From: Crossaster papposus
Lineage: Eukaryota; Echinodermata; Asteroidea; Velatida; Solasteridae
Assembly (NCBI GenBank): GCA_037893245.1
Contig: JBAIAA010000694.1
Coordinates: 372,001-436,000 of the forward strand
DNA: 64,000 nt
Direction: 5' to 3'
Under the pieces are notes generated by a model. That model worked only from the letters and a program-made list of their open reading frames with translations. It ran no database searches and was not told where the DNA came from. The translations under genes and the position numbers were made by a program. Numbering within the stretch: the stretch's first letter is position 1; the number at the start of each line of letters is the position of its first letter. This document shows positions 48,841 to 62,435 of the stretch, piece by piece.

Positions 48841-50537
48841 TTGAATCAATTTTATCTATCTCGTGGTAGAATGACCGAGTGTTTAAGAACCTCGACTGCG
48901 GTATCCATGGTCCGGGTTCGAGTCCCGGTCCGGCCCGAGGCCTTTCGTTTTTTCCAGTTCCAACGCACGCTGTTTCGCAATCTTTTCCTTAACATAATTA
49001 ATTTATCGTCCTCACTCACCAACCGAGTTTAGCTGACCGGCTTAATTCGTCAGGTTGGGACTGTCCGCGGAGGTTCAGAATCGAGCCTGCAATTTTTTTT
49101 TTTTTTTTTTTAAAGAACAATAATCACAATTCCGCCAATTTTAATGGAAATACAAGGCTAACCCCTGTTCCCCCTTACAATTGTTCGTTTTTCTAAAAAA
49201 AAAAAAAAAAAAAAAAAAAGGCAAATAATTGTTGGCCAATGTTGATAGGAATGCAAGAATAACCCCTGGCCACTTTTAATTTCTCCTAAAACCAAAGTCA
49301 ATTTATGACGAATTGGAATTGAAATATAAGACTAACCCCGTACAATGTTTTAATTTGTTTCCAAGAACTAATTAAATTTCCGCCAATTTTAATAGAAAAG
49401 CAAGGATAACCCCTTTCCCCCCTTACAGTTGTTCGTTTAAAAAAAACCAGCAATTATCAATTAATTTTGGTCCTATTTTGATAAGAATACAAGGTTAACC
49501 CCTGGCAACTTTCAATTTCTCCTGAAAGTTAATTTCTGGCGAATTGAAATTTAAATATAAGACTAACCCCATACAATGTTTTTATTTCTCCAAAATGTCA
49601 TTTTTGTGGCCAATTTTGAAACAGAATGAAAGGTTATACCCTTGCAGGTTTTGTATTTTCCCAAAAAGTCAGTTTTGGGGATAATTTTAATTTAAACGCG
49701 AGGCTAACCTCTCACAATTATTTTATTCTAGGCCAATTTTAGACGGACAAAAACAAACCGAGGCTAACTCCTCACAACTGGTCAATTTTCGCAAACAATT
49801 ATTTGTTGGGGAAATTTTTTATTTAAATCTCGAGGCTAACTCCTTACAATTATTTATTTGCAAGTAAATAACACATGCATTGCCACCCTACTCCTGGGCA
49901 CCACGAGGCAAGGCTGTCTGTCTGATTTTCCGTTGTTTCCTATGTGCGCGTATGTTGTGCAGTGCACCCCCCCCCACCCCCCCCCCCCCCCCCCCCCCCC
50001 CCCACCCCCCTACGGGCGCACTAGCCTCATTCAAGCCCTATTGAAACAAGTGTAAAAACCCAGTCTCGAAATGTTATACTTCCCCAGCCTGCACGCAGGC
50101 ATTTTACAAGGGGCATCCCTCCACGTTCTCGGGCAATTAGGACCCATTTTTCAACCGTAATTTTATCAAGTCTTCCCTCAGATTGAAGTCCCAAAACCAG
50201 AGGGGTTGATCCTGGGCTATTATTTATACAATCCCAGCATTGTTTTTTTACCAAACGGATTTCTTTTTCAAATAGAATTGTGGGGGCACATTTCATGCTA
50301 ATGAGCTAGCGTAGAAATTCTCACTTCAATTCGGGCAGTGCACCCCCCTATGAGCCCGCGTTTCGCCGGTGACCGCCATTTGTGTGGCGCGCCCTCTATT
50401 GACATGCAATAAGTCGGTTTTTCGGACAATAAATGCGTGGGCTCATAAACCCTGAAAATACAGTTTCCACTTGTTTCTTTGAGCATATGTAAACAGAGCT
50501 ATTACTCCGGCTTCCCAACCCATTAAGGCACATCGAT
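48841..50537 (+). repeat. Tandem unit 29, A-type
   Basis: 1,697 bp. C-tract 49967-50010 (44 nt). G to A at 49080 in the second tRNA-like module. Confidence 0.97.
48865..48936 (+). ncRNA. tRNA-like pol III module, copy 29
   Basis: B box 48915-48925; T6 48948-48953. Confidence 0.55.
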
Positions 50538-51663
50538 TTGAATCAATTTTATCTATCTCGTGGTAGAATGACCGAGTGTTTAAGAACCTCGACTGCGGTA
50601 TCCATGGTCCGGGTTCGAGTCCCGGTCCGGCCCGAGGCCTTTCGTTTTTTCCAGTTCCAACGCACGCTGTTTCGCAATCTTTTCCTTAACATAATTAATT
50701 TATCGTCCTCACTCACCAACCGAGTTTAGCTGACCGGCTTAATTCGTCAGGTTGGGACTGTCCGCGGAGGTTCAGGATCGAGCCTGCAATTTTTTTTTTT
50801 TTTTTTTTAAAGAACAATAATCACAATTCCGCCAATTTTAATGGAAATACAAGGCTAACCCCTGTTCCCCCTTACAATTGTTCGTTTTTCTAAAAAAAAA
50901 AAAAAAAAAAAAAAAAAGGCAAATAATTGTTGGCCAATGTTGATAGGAATGCAAGAATAACCCCTGGCCACTTTTAATTTCTCCTAAAACCAAAGTCAAT
51001 TTATGACGAATTGGAATTGAAATATAAGACTAACCCCGTACAATGTTTTAATTTGTTTCCAAGAACTAATTAAATTTCCGCCAATTTTAATAGAAAAGCA
51101 AGGATAACCCCTTTCCCCCCTTACAGTTGTTCGTTTAAAAAAAACCAGCAATTATCAATTAATTTTGGTCCTATTTTGATAAGAATACAAGGTTAACCCC
51201 TGGCAACTTTCAATTTCTCCTGAAAGTTAATTTCTGGCGAATTGAAATTTAAATATAAGACTAACCCCATACAATGTTTTTATTTCTCCAAAATGTCATT
51301 TTTGTGGCCAATTTTGAAACAGAATGAAAGGTTATACCCTTGCAGGTTTTGTATTTTCCCCAAAAGTCAGTTTTGGGGATAATTTTAATTTAAACGCGAG
51401 GCTAACCTCTCACAATTATTTTATTCTAGGCCAATTTTAGACGGACAAAAACAAACCGAGGCTAACTCCTCACAACTGGTCAATTTTCGCAAACAATTAT
51501 TTGTTGGGGAAATTTTTTATTTAAATCTCGAGGCTAACTCCTTACAATTATTTATTTGCAAGTAAATAACACATGCATTGCCACCCTACTCCTGGGCACC
51601 ACGAGGCAAGGCTGTCTGTCTGATTTTCCGTTGTTTCCTATGTGCGCGTATGTTGTGCAGTGC

Positions 51664-51698
<35 letters not shown>

Positions 51699-52232
51699 AC
51701 CCCCCTACGGGCGCACTAGCCTCATTCAAGCCCTATTGAAACAAGTGTAAAAACCCAGTCTCGAAATGTTATACTTCCCCAGCCTGCACGCAGGCATTTT
51801 ACAAGGGGCATCCCTCCACGTTCTCGGGCAATTAGGACCCATTTTTCAACCGTAATTTTATCAAGTCTTCCCTCAGATTGAAGTCCCAAAACCAGAGGGG
51901 TTGATCCTGGGCTATTATTTATACAATCCCAGCATTGTTTTTTTACCAAACGGATTTCTTTTTCAAATAGAATTGTGGGGGCACATTTCATGCTAATGAG
52001 CTAGCGTAGAAATTCTCACTTCAATTCGGGCAGTGCACCCCCCTATGAGCCCGCGTTTCGCCGGTGACCGCCATTTGTGTGGCGCGCCCTCTATTGACAT
52101 GCAATAAGTCGGTTTTTCGGACAATAAATGCGTGGGCTCATAAACCCTGAAAATACAGTTTCCACTTGTTTCTTTGAGCATATGTAAACAGAGCTATTAC
52201 TCCGGCTTCCCAACCCATTAAGGCACATCGAT
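50538..52232 (+). repeat. Tandem unit 30, A-type
   Basis: 1,695 bp. C-tract 51665-51705 (41 nt, 34 Cs unbroken). Confidence 0.97.
50562..50633 (+). ncRNA. tRNA-like pol III module, copy 30
   Basis: B box 50612-50622; T6 50645-50650. Confidence 0.55.
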
Positions 52233-53926
52233 TTGAATCAATTTTATCTATCTCGTGGTAGAATGACCGAGTGTTTAAGAACCTCGACTGCGGTATCCAT
52301 GGTCCGGGTTCGAGTCCCGGTCCGGCCCGAGGCCTTTCGTTTTTTCCAGTTCCAACGCACGCTGTTTCGCAATCTTTTCCTTAACATAATTAATTTATCG
52401 TCCTCACTCACCAACCGAGTTTAGCTGACCGGCTTAATTCGTCAGGTTGGGACTGTCCGCGGAGGTTCAGGATCGAGCCTGCAATTTTTTTTTTTTTTTT
52501 TTTAAAGAACAATAATCACAATTCCGCCAATTTTAATGGAAATACAAGGCTAACCCCTGTTCCCCCTTACAATTGTTCGTTTTTCTAAAAAAAAAAAAAA
52601 AAAAAAAAAAAGGCAAATAATTGTTGGCCAATGTTGATAGGAATGCAAGAATAACCCCTGGCCACTTTTAATTTCTCCTAAAACCAAAGTCAATTTATGA
52701 CGAATTGGAATTGAAATATAAGACTAACCCCGTACAATGTTTTAATTTGTTTCCAAGAACTAATTAAATTTCCGCCAATTTTAATAGAAAAGCAAGGATA
52801 ACCCCTTTCCCCCCTTACAGTTGTTCGTTTAAAAAAACCCAGCAATTATCAATTAATTTTGGTCCTATTTTGATAAGAATACAAGGTTAACCCCTGGCAA
52901 CTTTCAATTTCTCCTGAAAGTTAATTTCTGGCGAATTGAAATTTAAATATAAGACTAACCCCATACAATGTTTTTATTTCTCCAAAATGTCATTTTTGTG
53001 GCCAATTTTGAAACAGAATGAAAGGTTATACCCTTGCAGGTTTTGTATTTTCCCAAAAAGTCAGTTTTGGGGATAATTTTAATTTAAACGCGAGGCTAAC
53101 CTCTCACAATTATTTTATTCTAGGCCAATTTTAGACGGACAAAAACAAACCGAGGCTAACTCCTCACAACTGGTCAATTTTCGCAAACAATTATTTGTTG
53201 GGGAAATTTTTTATTTAAATCTCGAGGCTAACTCCTTACAATTATTTATTTGCAAGTAAATAACACATGCATTGCCACCCTACTCCTGGGCACCACGAGG
53301 CAAGGCTGTCTGTCTGATTTTCCGTTGTTTCCTATGTGCGCGTATGTTGTGCAGTGCACCCCCCCCCCCCCACCCCCCCCCCCCCCCCCCCCACCCCCCT
53401 ACGGGCGCACTAGCCTCATTCAAGCCCTATTGAAACAAGTGTAAAAACCCAGTCTCGAAATGTTATACTTCCCCAGCCTGCACGCAGGCATTTTACAAGG
53501 GGCATCCCTCCACGTTCTCGGGCAATTAGGACCCATTTTTCAACCGTAATTTTATCAAGTCTTCCCTCAGATTGAAGTCCCAAAACCAGAGGGGTTGATC
53601 CTGGGCTATTATTTATACAATCCCAGCATTGTTTTTTTACCAAACGGATTTCTTTTTCAAATAGAATTGTGGGGGCACATTTCATGCTAATGAGCTAGCG
53701 TAGAAATTCTCACTTCAATTCGGGCAGTGCACCCCCCTATGAGCCCGCGTTTCGCCGGTGACCGCCATTTGTGTGGCGCGCCCTCTATTGACATGCAATA
53801 AGTCGGTTTTTCGGACAATAAATGCGTGGGCTCATAAACCCTGAAAATACAGTTTCCACTTGTTTCTTTGAGCATATGTAAACAGAGCTATTACTCCGGC
53901 TTCCCAACCCATTAAGGCACATCGAT
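52233..53926 (+). repeat. Tandem unit 31, A-type
   Basis: 1,694 bp. C-tract 53359-53399 (41 nt, one internal A). Confidence 0.97.
52257..52328 (+). ncRNA. tRNA-like pol III module, copy 31
   Basis: B box 52307-52317; T6 52340-52345. Confidence 0.55.
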
Positions 53927-55065
53927 TTGAATCAATTTTATCTATCTCGTGGTAGAATGACCGAGTGTTTAAGAACCTCGACTGCGGTATCCATGGTCCG
54001 GGTTCGAGTCCCGGTCCGGCCCGAGGCCTTTCGTTTTTTCCAGTTCCAACGCACGCTGTTTCGCAATCTTTTCCTTAACATAATTAATTTATCGTCCTCA
54101 CTCACCAACCGAGTTTAGCTGACCGGCTTAATTCGTCAGGTTGGGACTGTCCGCGGAGGTTCAGGATCGAGCCTGCAATTTTTTTTTTTTTTTTTTTAAA
54201 GAACAATAATCACAATTCCGCCAATTTTAATGGAAATACAAGGCTAACCCCTGTTCCCCCTTACAATTGTTCGTTTTTCTAAAAAAAAAAAAAAAAAAAA
54301 AAAAAAGGCAAATAATTGTTGGCCAATGTTGATAGGAATGCAAGAATAACCCCTGGCCACTTTTAATTTCTCCTAAAACCAAAGTCAATTTATGACGAAT
54401 TGGAATTGAAATATAAGACTAACCCCGTACAATGTTTTAATTTGTTTCCAAGAACTAATTAAATTTCCGCCAATTTTAATAGAAAAGCAAGGATAACCCC
54501 TTTCCCCCCTTACAGTTGTTCGTTTAAAAAAAACCAGCAATTATCAATTAATTTTGGTCCTATTTTGATAAGAATACAAGGTTAACCCCTGGCAACTTTC
54601 AATTTCTCCTGAAAGTTAATTTCTGGCGAATTGAAATTTAAATATAAGACTAACCCCATACAATGTTTTTATTTCTCCAAAATGTCATTTTTGTGGCCAA
54701 TTTTGAAACAGAATGAAAGGTTATACCCTTGCAGGTTTTGTATTTTCCCCAAAAGTCAGTTTTGGGGATAATTTTAATTTAAACGCGAGGCTAACCTCTC
54801 ACAATTATTTTATTCTAGGCCAATTTTAGACGGACAAAAACAAACCGAGGCTAACTCCTCACAACTGGTCAATTTTCGCAAACAATTATTTGTTGGGGAA
54901 ATTTTTTATTTAAATCTCGAGGCTAACTCCTTACAATTATTTATTTGCAAGTAAATAACACATGCATTGCCACCCTACTCCTGGGCACCACGAGGCAAGG
55001 CTGTCTGTCTGATTTTCCGTTGTTTCCTATGTGCGCGTATGTTGTGCAGTGCACCCCCCCCCCCC

Positions 55066-55096
<31 letters not shown>

Positions 55097-55630
55097 ACCC
55101 CCCTACGGGCGCACTAGCCTCATTCAAGCCCTATTGAAACAAGTGTAAAAACCCAGTCTCGAAATGTTATACTTCCCCAGCCTGCACGCAGGCATTTTAC
55201 AAGGGGCATCCCTCCACGTTCTCGGGCAATTAGGACCCATTTTTCAACCGTAATTTTATCAAGTCTTCCCTCAGATTGAAGTCCCAAAACCAGAGGGGTT
55301 GATCCTGGGCTATTATTTATACAATCCCAGCATTGTTTTTTTACCAAACGGATTTCTTTTTCAAATAGAATTGTGGGGGCACATTTCATGCTAATGAGCT
55401 AGCGTAGAAATTCTCACTTCAATTCGGGCAGTGCACCCCCCTATGAGCCCGCGTTTCGCCGGTGACCGCCATTTGTGTGGCGCGCCCTCTATTGACATGC
55501 AATAAGTCGGTTTTTCGGACAATAAATGCGTGGGCTCATAAACCCTGAAAATACAGTTTCCACTTGTTTCTTTGAGCATATGTAAACAGAGCTATTACTC
55601 CGGCTTCCCAACCCATTAAGGCACATCGAT
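53927..55630 (+). repeat. Tandem unit 32, A-type
   Basis: 1,704 bp. C-tract 55054-55103 (50 nt). Confidence 0.97.
53951..54022 (+). ncRNA. tRNA-like pol III module, copy 32
   Basis: B box 54001-54011; T6 54034-54039. Confidence 0.55.
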
Positions 55631-56774
55631 TTGAATCAATTTTATCTATCTCGTGGTAGAATGACCGAGTGTTTAAGAACCTCGACTGCGGTATCCATGG
55701 TCCGGGTTCGAGTCCCGGTCCGGCCCGAGGCCTTTCGTTTTTTCCAGTTCCAACGCACGCTGTTTCGCAATCTTTTCCTTAACATAATTAATTTATCGTC
55801 CTCACTCACCAACCGAGTTTAGCTGACCGGCTTAATTCGTCAGGTTGGGACTGTCCGCGGAGGTTCAGGATCGAGCCTGCAATTTTTTTTTTTTTTTTTT
55901 AAAGAACAATAATCACAATTCCGCCAATTTTAATGGAAATACAAGGCTAACCCCTGTTCCCCCTTACAATTGTTCGTTTTTCTAAAAAAAAAAAAAAAAA
56001 AAAAAAAAGGCAAATAATTGTTGGCCAATGTTGATAGGAATGCAAGAATAACCCCTGGCCACTTTTAATTTCTCCTAAAACCAAAGTCAATTTATGACGA
56101 ATTGGAATTGAAATATAAGACTAACCCCGTACAATGTTTTAATTTGTTTCCAAGAACTAATTAAATTTCCGCCAATTTTAATAGAAAAGCAAGGATAACC
56201 CCTTTCCCCCCTTACAGTTGTTCGTTTAAAAAAACCCAGCAATTATCAATTAATTTTGGTCCTATTTTGATAAGAATACAAGGTTAACCCCTGGCAACTT
56301 TCAATTTCTCCTGAAAGTTAATTTCTGGCGAATTGAAATTTAAATATAAGACTAACCCCATACAATGTTTTTATTTCTCCAAAATGTCATTTTTGTGGCC
56401 AATTTTGAAACAGAATGAAAGGTTATACCCTTGCAGGTTTTGTATTTTCCCCAAAAGTCAGTTTTGGGGATAATTTTAATTTAAACGCGAGGCTAACCTC
56501 TCACAATTATTTTATTCTAGGCCAATTTTAGACGGACAAAAACAAACCGAGGCTAACTCCTCACAACTGGTCAATTTTCGCAAACAATTATTTGTTGGGG
56601 AAATTTTTTATTTAAATCTCGAGGCTAACTCCTTACAATTATTTATTTGCAAGTAAATAACACATGCATTGCCACCCTACTCCTGGGCACCACGAGGCAA
56701 GGCTGTCTGTCTGATTTTCCGTTGTTTCCTATGTGCGCGTATGTTGTGCAGTGCACCCCCCCCCCCCCCCCCCC

Positions 56775-56805
<31 letters not shown>

Positions 56806-57341
56806 ACCCCCCTACGGGCGCACTAGCCTCATTCAAGCCCCATTGAAACAAGTGTAAAAACCCAGTCTCGAAATGTTATACTTCCCCAGCCTGCACGCAG
56901 GCATTTTACAAGGGGCATCCCTCCACGTTCTCGGGCAATTAGGACCCATTTTTCAACCGTAATTTTATCAAGTCTTCCCTCAGATTGAAGTCCCAAAACC
57001 AGAGGGGTTGATCCTGGGCTATTATTTATACAATCCCAGCATTGTTTTTTTTACCAAACGGATTTCTTTTTCCAATAGAATTGTGGGGGCACATTTCATG
57101 CTAATGAGCTAGCGTAGAAATTCTCACTTCAATTCGGGCAGTGCACCCCCCTATGAGCCCGCGTTTCGCCGGTGACCGCCATTTGTGTGGCGCGCCCTCT
57201 ATTGACATGCAATAAGTCGGTTTTTTCGGACAATAAATGCGTGGGCTCATAAACCCTGAAAATACAGTTTCCACTTGTTTCTTTGAGCATATGTAAACAG
57301 AGCTATTACTCCGGCTTCCCAACCCATTAAGGCACATCGAT
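55631..57341 (+). repeat. Tandem unit 33, A-type
   Basis: 1,711 bp. C-tract 56756-56812 (57 nt). T to C at 56841, extra T near 57045, and GGTTTTTTCGG near 57220 (also in unit 36). Confidence 0.97.
55655..55726 (+). ncRNA. tRNA-like pol III module, copy 33
   Basis: B box 55705-55715; T6 55738-55743. Confidence 0.55.
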
Positions 57342-58490
57342 TTGAATCAATTTTATCTATCTCGTGGTAGAATGACCGAGTGTTTAAGAACCTCGACTGC
57401 GGTATCCATGGTCCGGGTTCGAGTCCCGGTCCGGCCCGAGGCCTTTCGTTTTTTCCAGTTCCAACGCACGCTGTTTCGCAATCTTTTCCTTAACATAATT
57501 AATTTATCGTCCTCACTCACCAACCGAGTTTAGCTGACCGGCTTAATTCGTCAGGTTGGGACTGTCCGCGGAGGTTCAGGATCGAGCCTGCAATTTTTTT
57601 TTTTTTTTTTTTAAAGAACAATAATCACAATTCCGCCAATTTTAATGGAAATACAAGGCTAACCCCTGTTCCCCCTTACAATTGTTCGTTTTTCTAAAAA
57701 AAAAAAAAAAAAAAAAAAAGACAAATAATTGTTGGCCAATGTTGATAGGAATGCAAGAATAACCCCTGGCCACTTTTAATTTCTCCTAAAACCAAAGTCA
57801 ATTTATGACGAATTGGAATTGAAATATAAGACTAACCCCGTACAATGTTTTAATTTGTTTCCAAGAACTAATTAAATTTCCGCCAATTTTAATAGAAAAG
57901 CAAGGATAACCCCTTTCCCCCCTTACAGTTGTTCGTTTAAAAAAACCCAGCAATTATCAATTAATTTTGGTCCTATTTTGATAAGAATACAAGGTTAACC
58001 CCTGGCAACTTTCAATTTCTCCTGAAAGTTAATTTCTGGCGAATTGAAATTTAAATATAAGACTAACCCCATACAATGTTTTTATTTCTCCAAAATGTCA
58101 TTTTTGTGGCCAATTTTGAAACAGAATGAAAGGTTATACCCTTGCAGGTTTTGTATTTTCCCCAAAAGTCAGTTTTGGGGATAATTTTAATTTAAACGCG
58201 AGGCTAACCTCTCACAATTATTTTATTCTAGGCCAATTTTAGACGGACAAAAACAAACCGAGGCTAACTCCTCACAACTGGTCAATTTTCGCAAACAATT
58301 ATTTGTTGGGGAAATTTTTTATTTAAATCTCGAGGCTAACTCCTTACAATTATTTATTTGCAAGTAAATAACACATGCATTGCCACCCTACTCCTGGGCA
58401 CCACGAGGCAAGGCTGTCTGTCTGATTTTCCGTTGTTTCCTATGTGCGCGTATGTTGTGCAGTGCACCCCCCCCCCCCCCCCCCCCCCCC

Positions 58491-58521
<31 letters not shown>

Positions 58522-59055
58522 ACCCCCCTACGGGCGCACTAGCCTCATTCAAGCCCTATTGAAACAAGTGTAAAAACCCAGTCTCGAAATGTTATACTTC
58601 CCCAGCCTGCACGCAGGCATTTTACAAGGGGCATCCCTCCACGTTCTCGGGCAATTAGGACCCATTTTTCAACCGTAATTTTATCAAGTCTTCCCTCAGA
58701 TTGAAGTCCCAAAACCAGAGGGGTTGATCCTGGGCTATTATTTATACAATCCCAGCATTGTTTTTTTACCAAACGGATTTCTTTTTCAAATAGAATTGTG
58801 GGGGCACATTTCATGCTAATGAGCTAGCGTAGAAATTCTCACTTCAATTCGGGCAGTGCACCCCCCTATGAGCCCGCGTTTCGCCGGTGACCGCCATTTG
58901 TGTGGCGCGCCCTCTATTGACATGCAATAAGTCGGTTTTTCGGACAATAAATGCGTGGGCTCATAAACCCTGAAAATACAGTTTCCACTTGTTTCTTTGA
59001 GCATATGTAAACAGAGCTATTACTCCGGCTTCCCAACCCATTAAGGCACATCGAT
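57342..59055 (+). repeat. Tandem unit 34, A-type
   Basis: 1,714 bp. C-tract 58467-58528 (62 nt). G to A at 57721 next to the A-tract. Confidence 0.97.
57366..57437 (+). ncRNA. tRNA-like pol III module, copy 34
   Basis: B box 57416-57426; T6 57449-57454. Confidence 0.55.
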
Positions 59056-60741
59056 TTGAATCAATTTTATCTATCTCGTGGTAGAATGACCGAGTGTTTA
59101 AGAACCTCGACTGCGGTATCCATGGTCCGGGTTCGAGTCCCGGTCCGGCCCGAGGCCTTTCGTTTTTTCCAGTTCCAACGCACGCTGTTTCGCAATCTTT
59201 TCCTTAACATAATTAATTTATCGTCCTCACTCACCAACCGAGTTTAGCTGACCGGCTTAATTCGTCAGGTTGGGACTGTCCGCGGAGGTTCAGGATCGAG
59301 CCTGCAATTTTTTTTTTTTTTTTTTTAAAGAACAATAATCACAATTCCGCCAATTTTAATGGAAATACAAGGCTAACCCCTGTTCCCCCTTACAATTGTT
59401 CGTTTTTCTAAAAAAAAAAAAAAAAAAAAAAAAAGGCAAATAATTGTTGGCCAATGTTGATAGGAATGCAAGAATAACCCCTGGCCACTTTTAATTTCTC
59501 CTAAAACCAAAGTCAATTTATGACGAATTGGAATTGAAATATAAGACTAACCCCGTACAATGTTTTAATTTGTTTCCAAGAACTAATTAAATTTCCGCCA
59601 ATTTTAATAGAAAAGCAAGGATAACCCCTTTCCCCCCTTACAGTTGTTCGTTTAAAAAAAACCAGCAATTATCAATTAATTTTGGTCCTATTTTGATAAG
59701 AATACAAGGTTAACCCCTGGCAACTTTCAATTTCTCCTGAAAGTTAATTTCTGGCGAATTGAAATTTAAATATAAGACTAACCCCATACAATGTTTTTAT
59801 TTCTCCAAAATGTCATTTTTGTGGCCAATTTTGAAACAGAATGAAAGGTTATACCCTTGCAGGTTTTGTATTTTCCCAAAAAGTCAGTTTTGGGGATAAT
59901 TTTAATTTAAACGCGAGGCTAACCTCTCACAATTATTTTATTCTAGACCAATTTTAGACGGACAAAAACAAACCGAGGCTAACTCCTCACAACTGGTCAA
60001 TTTTCGCAAACAATTATTTGTTGGGGAAATTTTTTATTTAAATCTCGAGGCTAACTCCTTACAATTATTTATTTGCAAGTAAATAACACATGCATTGCCA
60101 CCCTACTCCTGGGCACCACGAGGCAAGGCTGTCTGTCTGATTTTCCGTTGTTTCCTATGTGCGCGTATGTTGTGCAGTGCACCCCCCCCCCCCCCCCCCC
60201 CCCCCCCACCCCCCTACGGGCGCACTAGCCTCATTCAAGCCCTATTGAAACAAGTGTAAAAACCCAGTCTCGAAATGTTATACTTCCCCAGCCTGCACGC
60301 AGGCATTTTACAAGGGGCATCCCTCCACGTTCTCGGGCAATTAGGACCCATTTTTCAACCGTAATTTTATCAAGTCTTCCCTCAGATTGAAGTCCCAAAA
60401 CCAGAGGGGTTGATCCTGGGCTATTATTTATACAATCCCAGCATTGTTTTTTTACCAAACGGATTTCTTTTTGAAATAGAATTGTGGGGGCACATTTCAT
60501 GCTAATGAGCTAGCGTAGAAATTCTCACTTCAATTCGGGCAGTGCACCCCCCTATGAGCCCGCGTTTCGCCGGTGACCGCCATTTGTGTGGCGCGCCCTC
60601 TATTGACATGCAATAAGTCGGTTTTTCGGACAACAAATGCGTGGGCTCATAAACCCTGAAAATACAGTTTCCACTTGTTTCTTTGAGCATATGTAAACAG
60701 AGCTATTACTCCGGCTTCCCAACCCATTAAGGCACATCGAT
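59056..60741 (+). repeat. Tandem unit 35, A-type
   Basis: 1,686 bp. C-tract 60182-60214 (33 nt, no internal A). C near 60633, as in units 5 and 7. Confidence 0.97.
59080..59151 (+). ncRNA. tRNA-like pol III module, copy 35
   Basis: B box 59130-59140; T6 59163-59168. Confidence 0.55.
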
Positions 60742-61867
60742 TTGAATCAATTTTATCTATCTCGTGGTAGAATGACCGAGTGTTTAAGAACCTCGACTGC
60801 GGTATCCATGGTCCGGGTTCGAGTCCCGGTCCGGCCCGAGGCCTTTCGTTTTTTCCAGTTCCAACGCACGCTGTTTCGCAATCTTTTCCTTAACATAATT
60901 AATTTATCGTCCTCACTCACCAACCGAGTTTAGCTGACCGGCTTAATTCGTCAGGTTGGGACTGTCCGCGGAGGTTCAGGATCGAGCCTGCAATTTTTTT
61001 TTTTTTTTTTTTAAAGAACAATAATCACAATTCCGCCAATTTTAATGGAAATACAAGGCTAACCCCTGTTCCCCCTTACAATTGTTCGTTTTTCTAAAAA
61101 AAAAAAAAAAAAAAAAAAAAAGGCAAATAATTGTTGGCCAATGTTGATAGGAATGCAAGAATAACCCCTGGCCACTTTTAATTTCTCCTAAAACCAAAGT
61201 CAATTTATGACGAATTGGAATTGAAATATAAGACTAACCCCGTACAATGTTTTAATTTGTTTCCAAGAACTAATTAAATTTCCGCCAATTTTAATAGAAA
61301 TGCAAGGATAACCCCTTTCCCCCCTTACAGTTGTTCGTTTAAAAGAACCCAGCAATTATCAATTAATTTTGGTCCTATTTTGATAAGAATACAAGGTTAA
61401 CCCCTGGCAACTTTCAATTTCTCCTGAAAGTTAATTTCTGGCGAATTGAAATTTAAATATAAGACTAACCCCATACAATGTTTTTATTTCTCCAAAATGT
61501 CATTTTTGTGGCCAATTTTGAAACAGAATGAAAGGTTATACCCTTGCAGGTTTTGTATTTTCCCAAAAAGTCAGTTTTGGGGATAATTTTAATTTAAACG
61601 CGAGGCTAACCTCTCACAATTATTTTATTCTAGGCCAATTTTAGACGGACAAAAACAAACCGAGGCTAACTCCTCACAACTGGTCAATTTTCGCAAACAA
61701 TTATTTGTTGGGGAAATTTTTTATTTAAATCTCGAGGCTAACTCCTTACAATTATTTATTTGCAAGTAAATAACACATGCATTGCCACCCTACTCCTGGG
61801 CACCACGAGGCAAGGCTGTCTGTCTGATTTTCCGTTGTTTCCTATGTGCGCGTATGTTGTGCAGTGC

Positions 61868-61900
<33 letters not shown>

Positions 61901-62435
61901 ACCCCCCTACGGGCGCACTAGCCTCATTCAAGCCCTATTGAAACAAGTGTAAAAACCCAGTCTCGAAATGTTATACTTCCCCAGCCTGCACGCAGGCATT
62001 TTACAAGGGGCATCCCTCCACGTTCTCGGGCAATTAGGACCCATTTTTCAACCGTAATTTTATCAAGTCTTCCCTCAGATTGAAGTCCCAAAACCAGAGG
62101 GGTTGATCCTGGGCTATTATTTATACAATCCCAGCATTGTTTTTTTACCAAACGGATTTCTTTTTCAAATAGAATTGTGGGGGCACATTTCATGCTAATG
62201 AGCTAGCGTAGAAATTCTCACTTCAATTCGGGCAGTGCACCCCCCTATGAGCCCGCGTTTCGCCGGTGACCGCCATTTGTGTGGCGCGCCCTCTATTGAC
62301 ATGCAATAAGTCGGTTTTTTCGGACAATAAATGCGTGGGCTCATAAACCCTGAAAATACAGTTTCCACTTGTTTCTTTGAGCATATGTAAACAGAGCTAT
62401 TACTCCGGCTTCCCAACCCATTAAGGCACATCGAT
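60742..62435 (+). repeat. Tandem unit 36, A-type
   Basis: 1,694 bp. C-tract 61869-61907 (39 nt, 32 Cs unbroken). GAAATGCAAGG near 61310, as in units 6 and 8; extra T near 62317. Confidence 0.97.
60766..60837 (+). ncRNA. tRNA-like pol III module, copy 36
   Basis: B box 60816-60826; T6 60849-60854. Confidence 0.55.
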
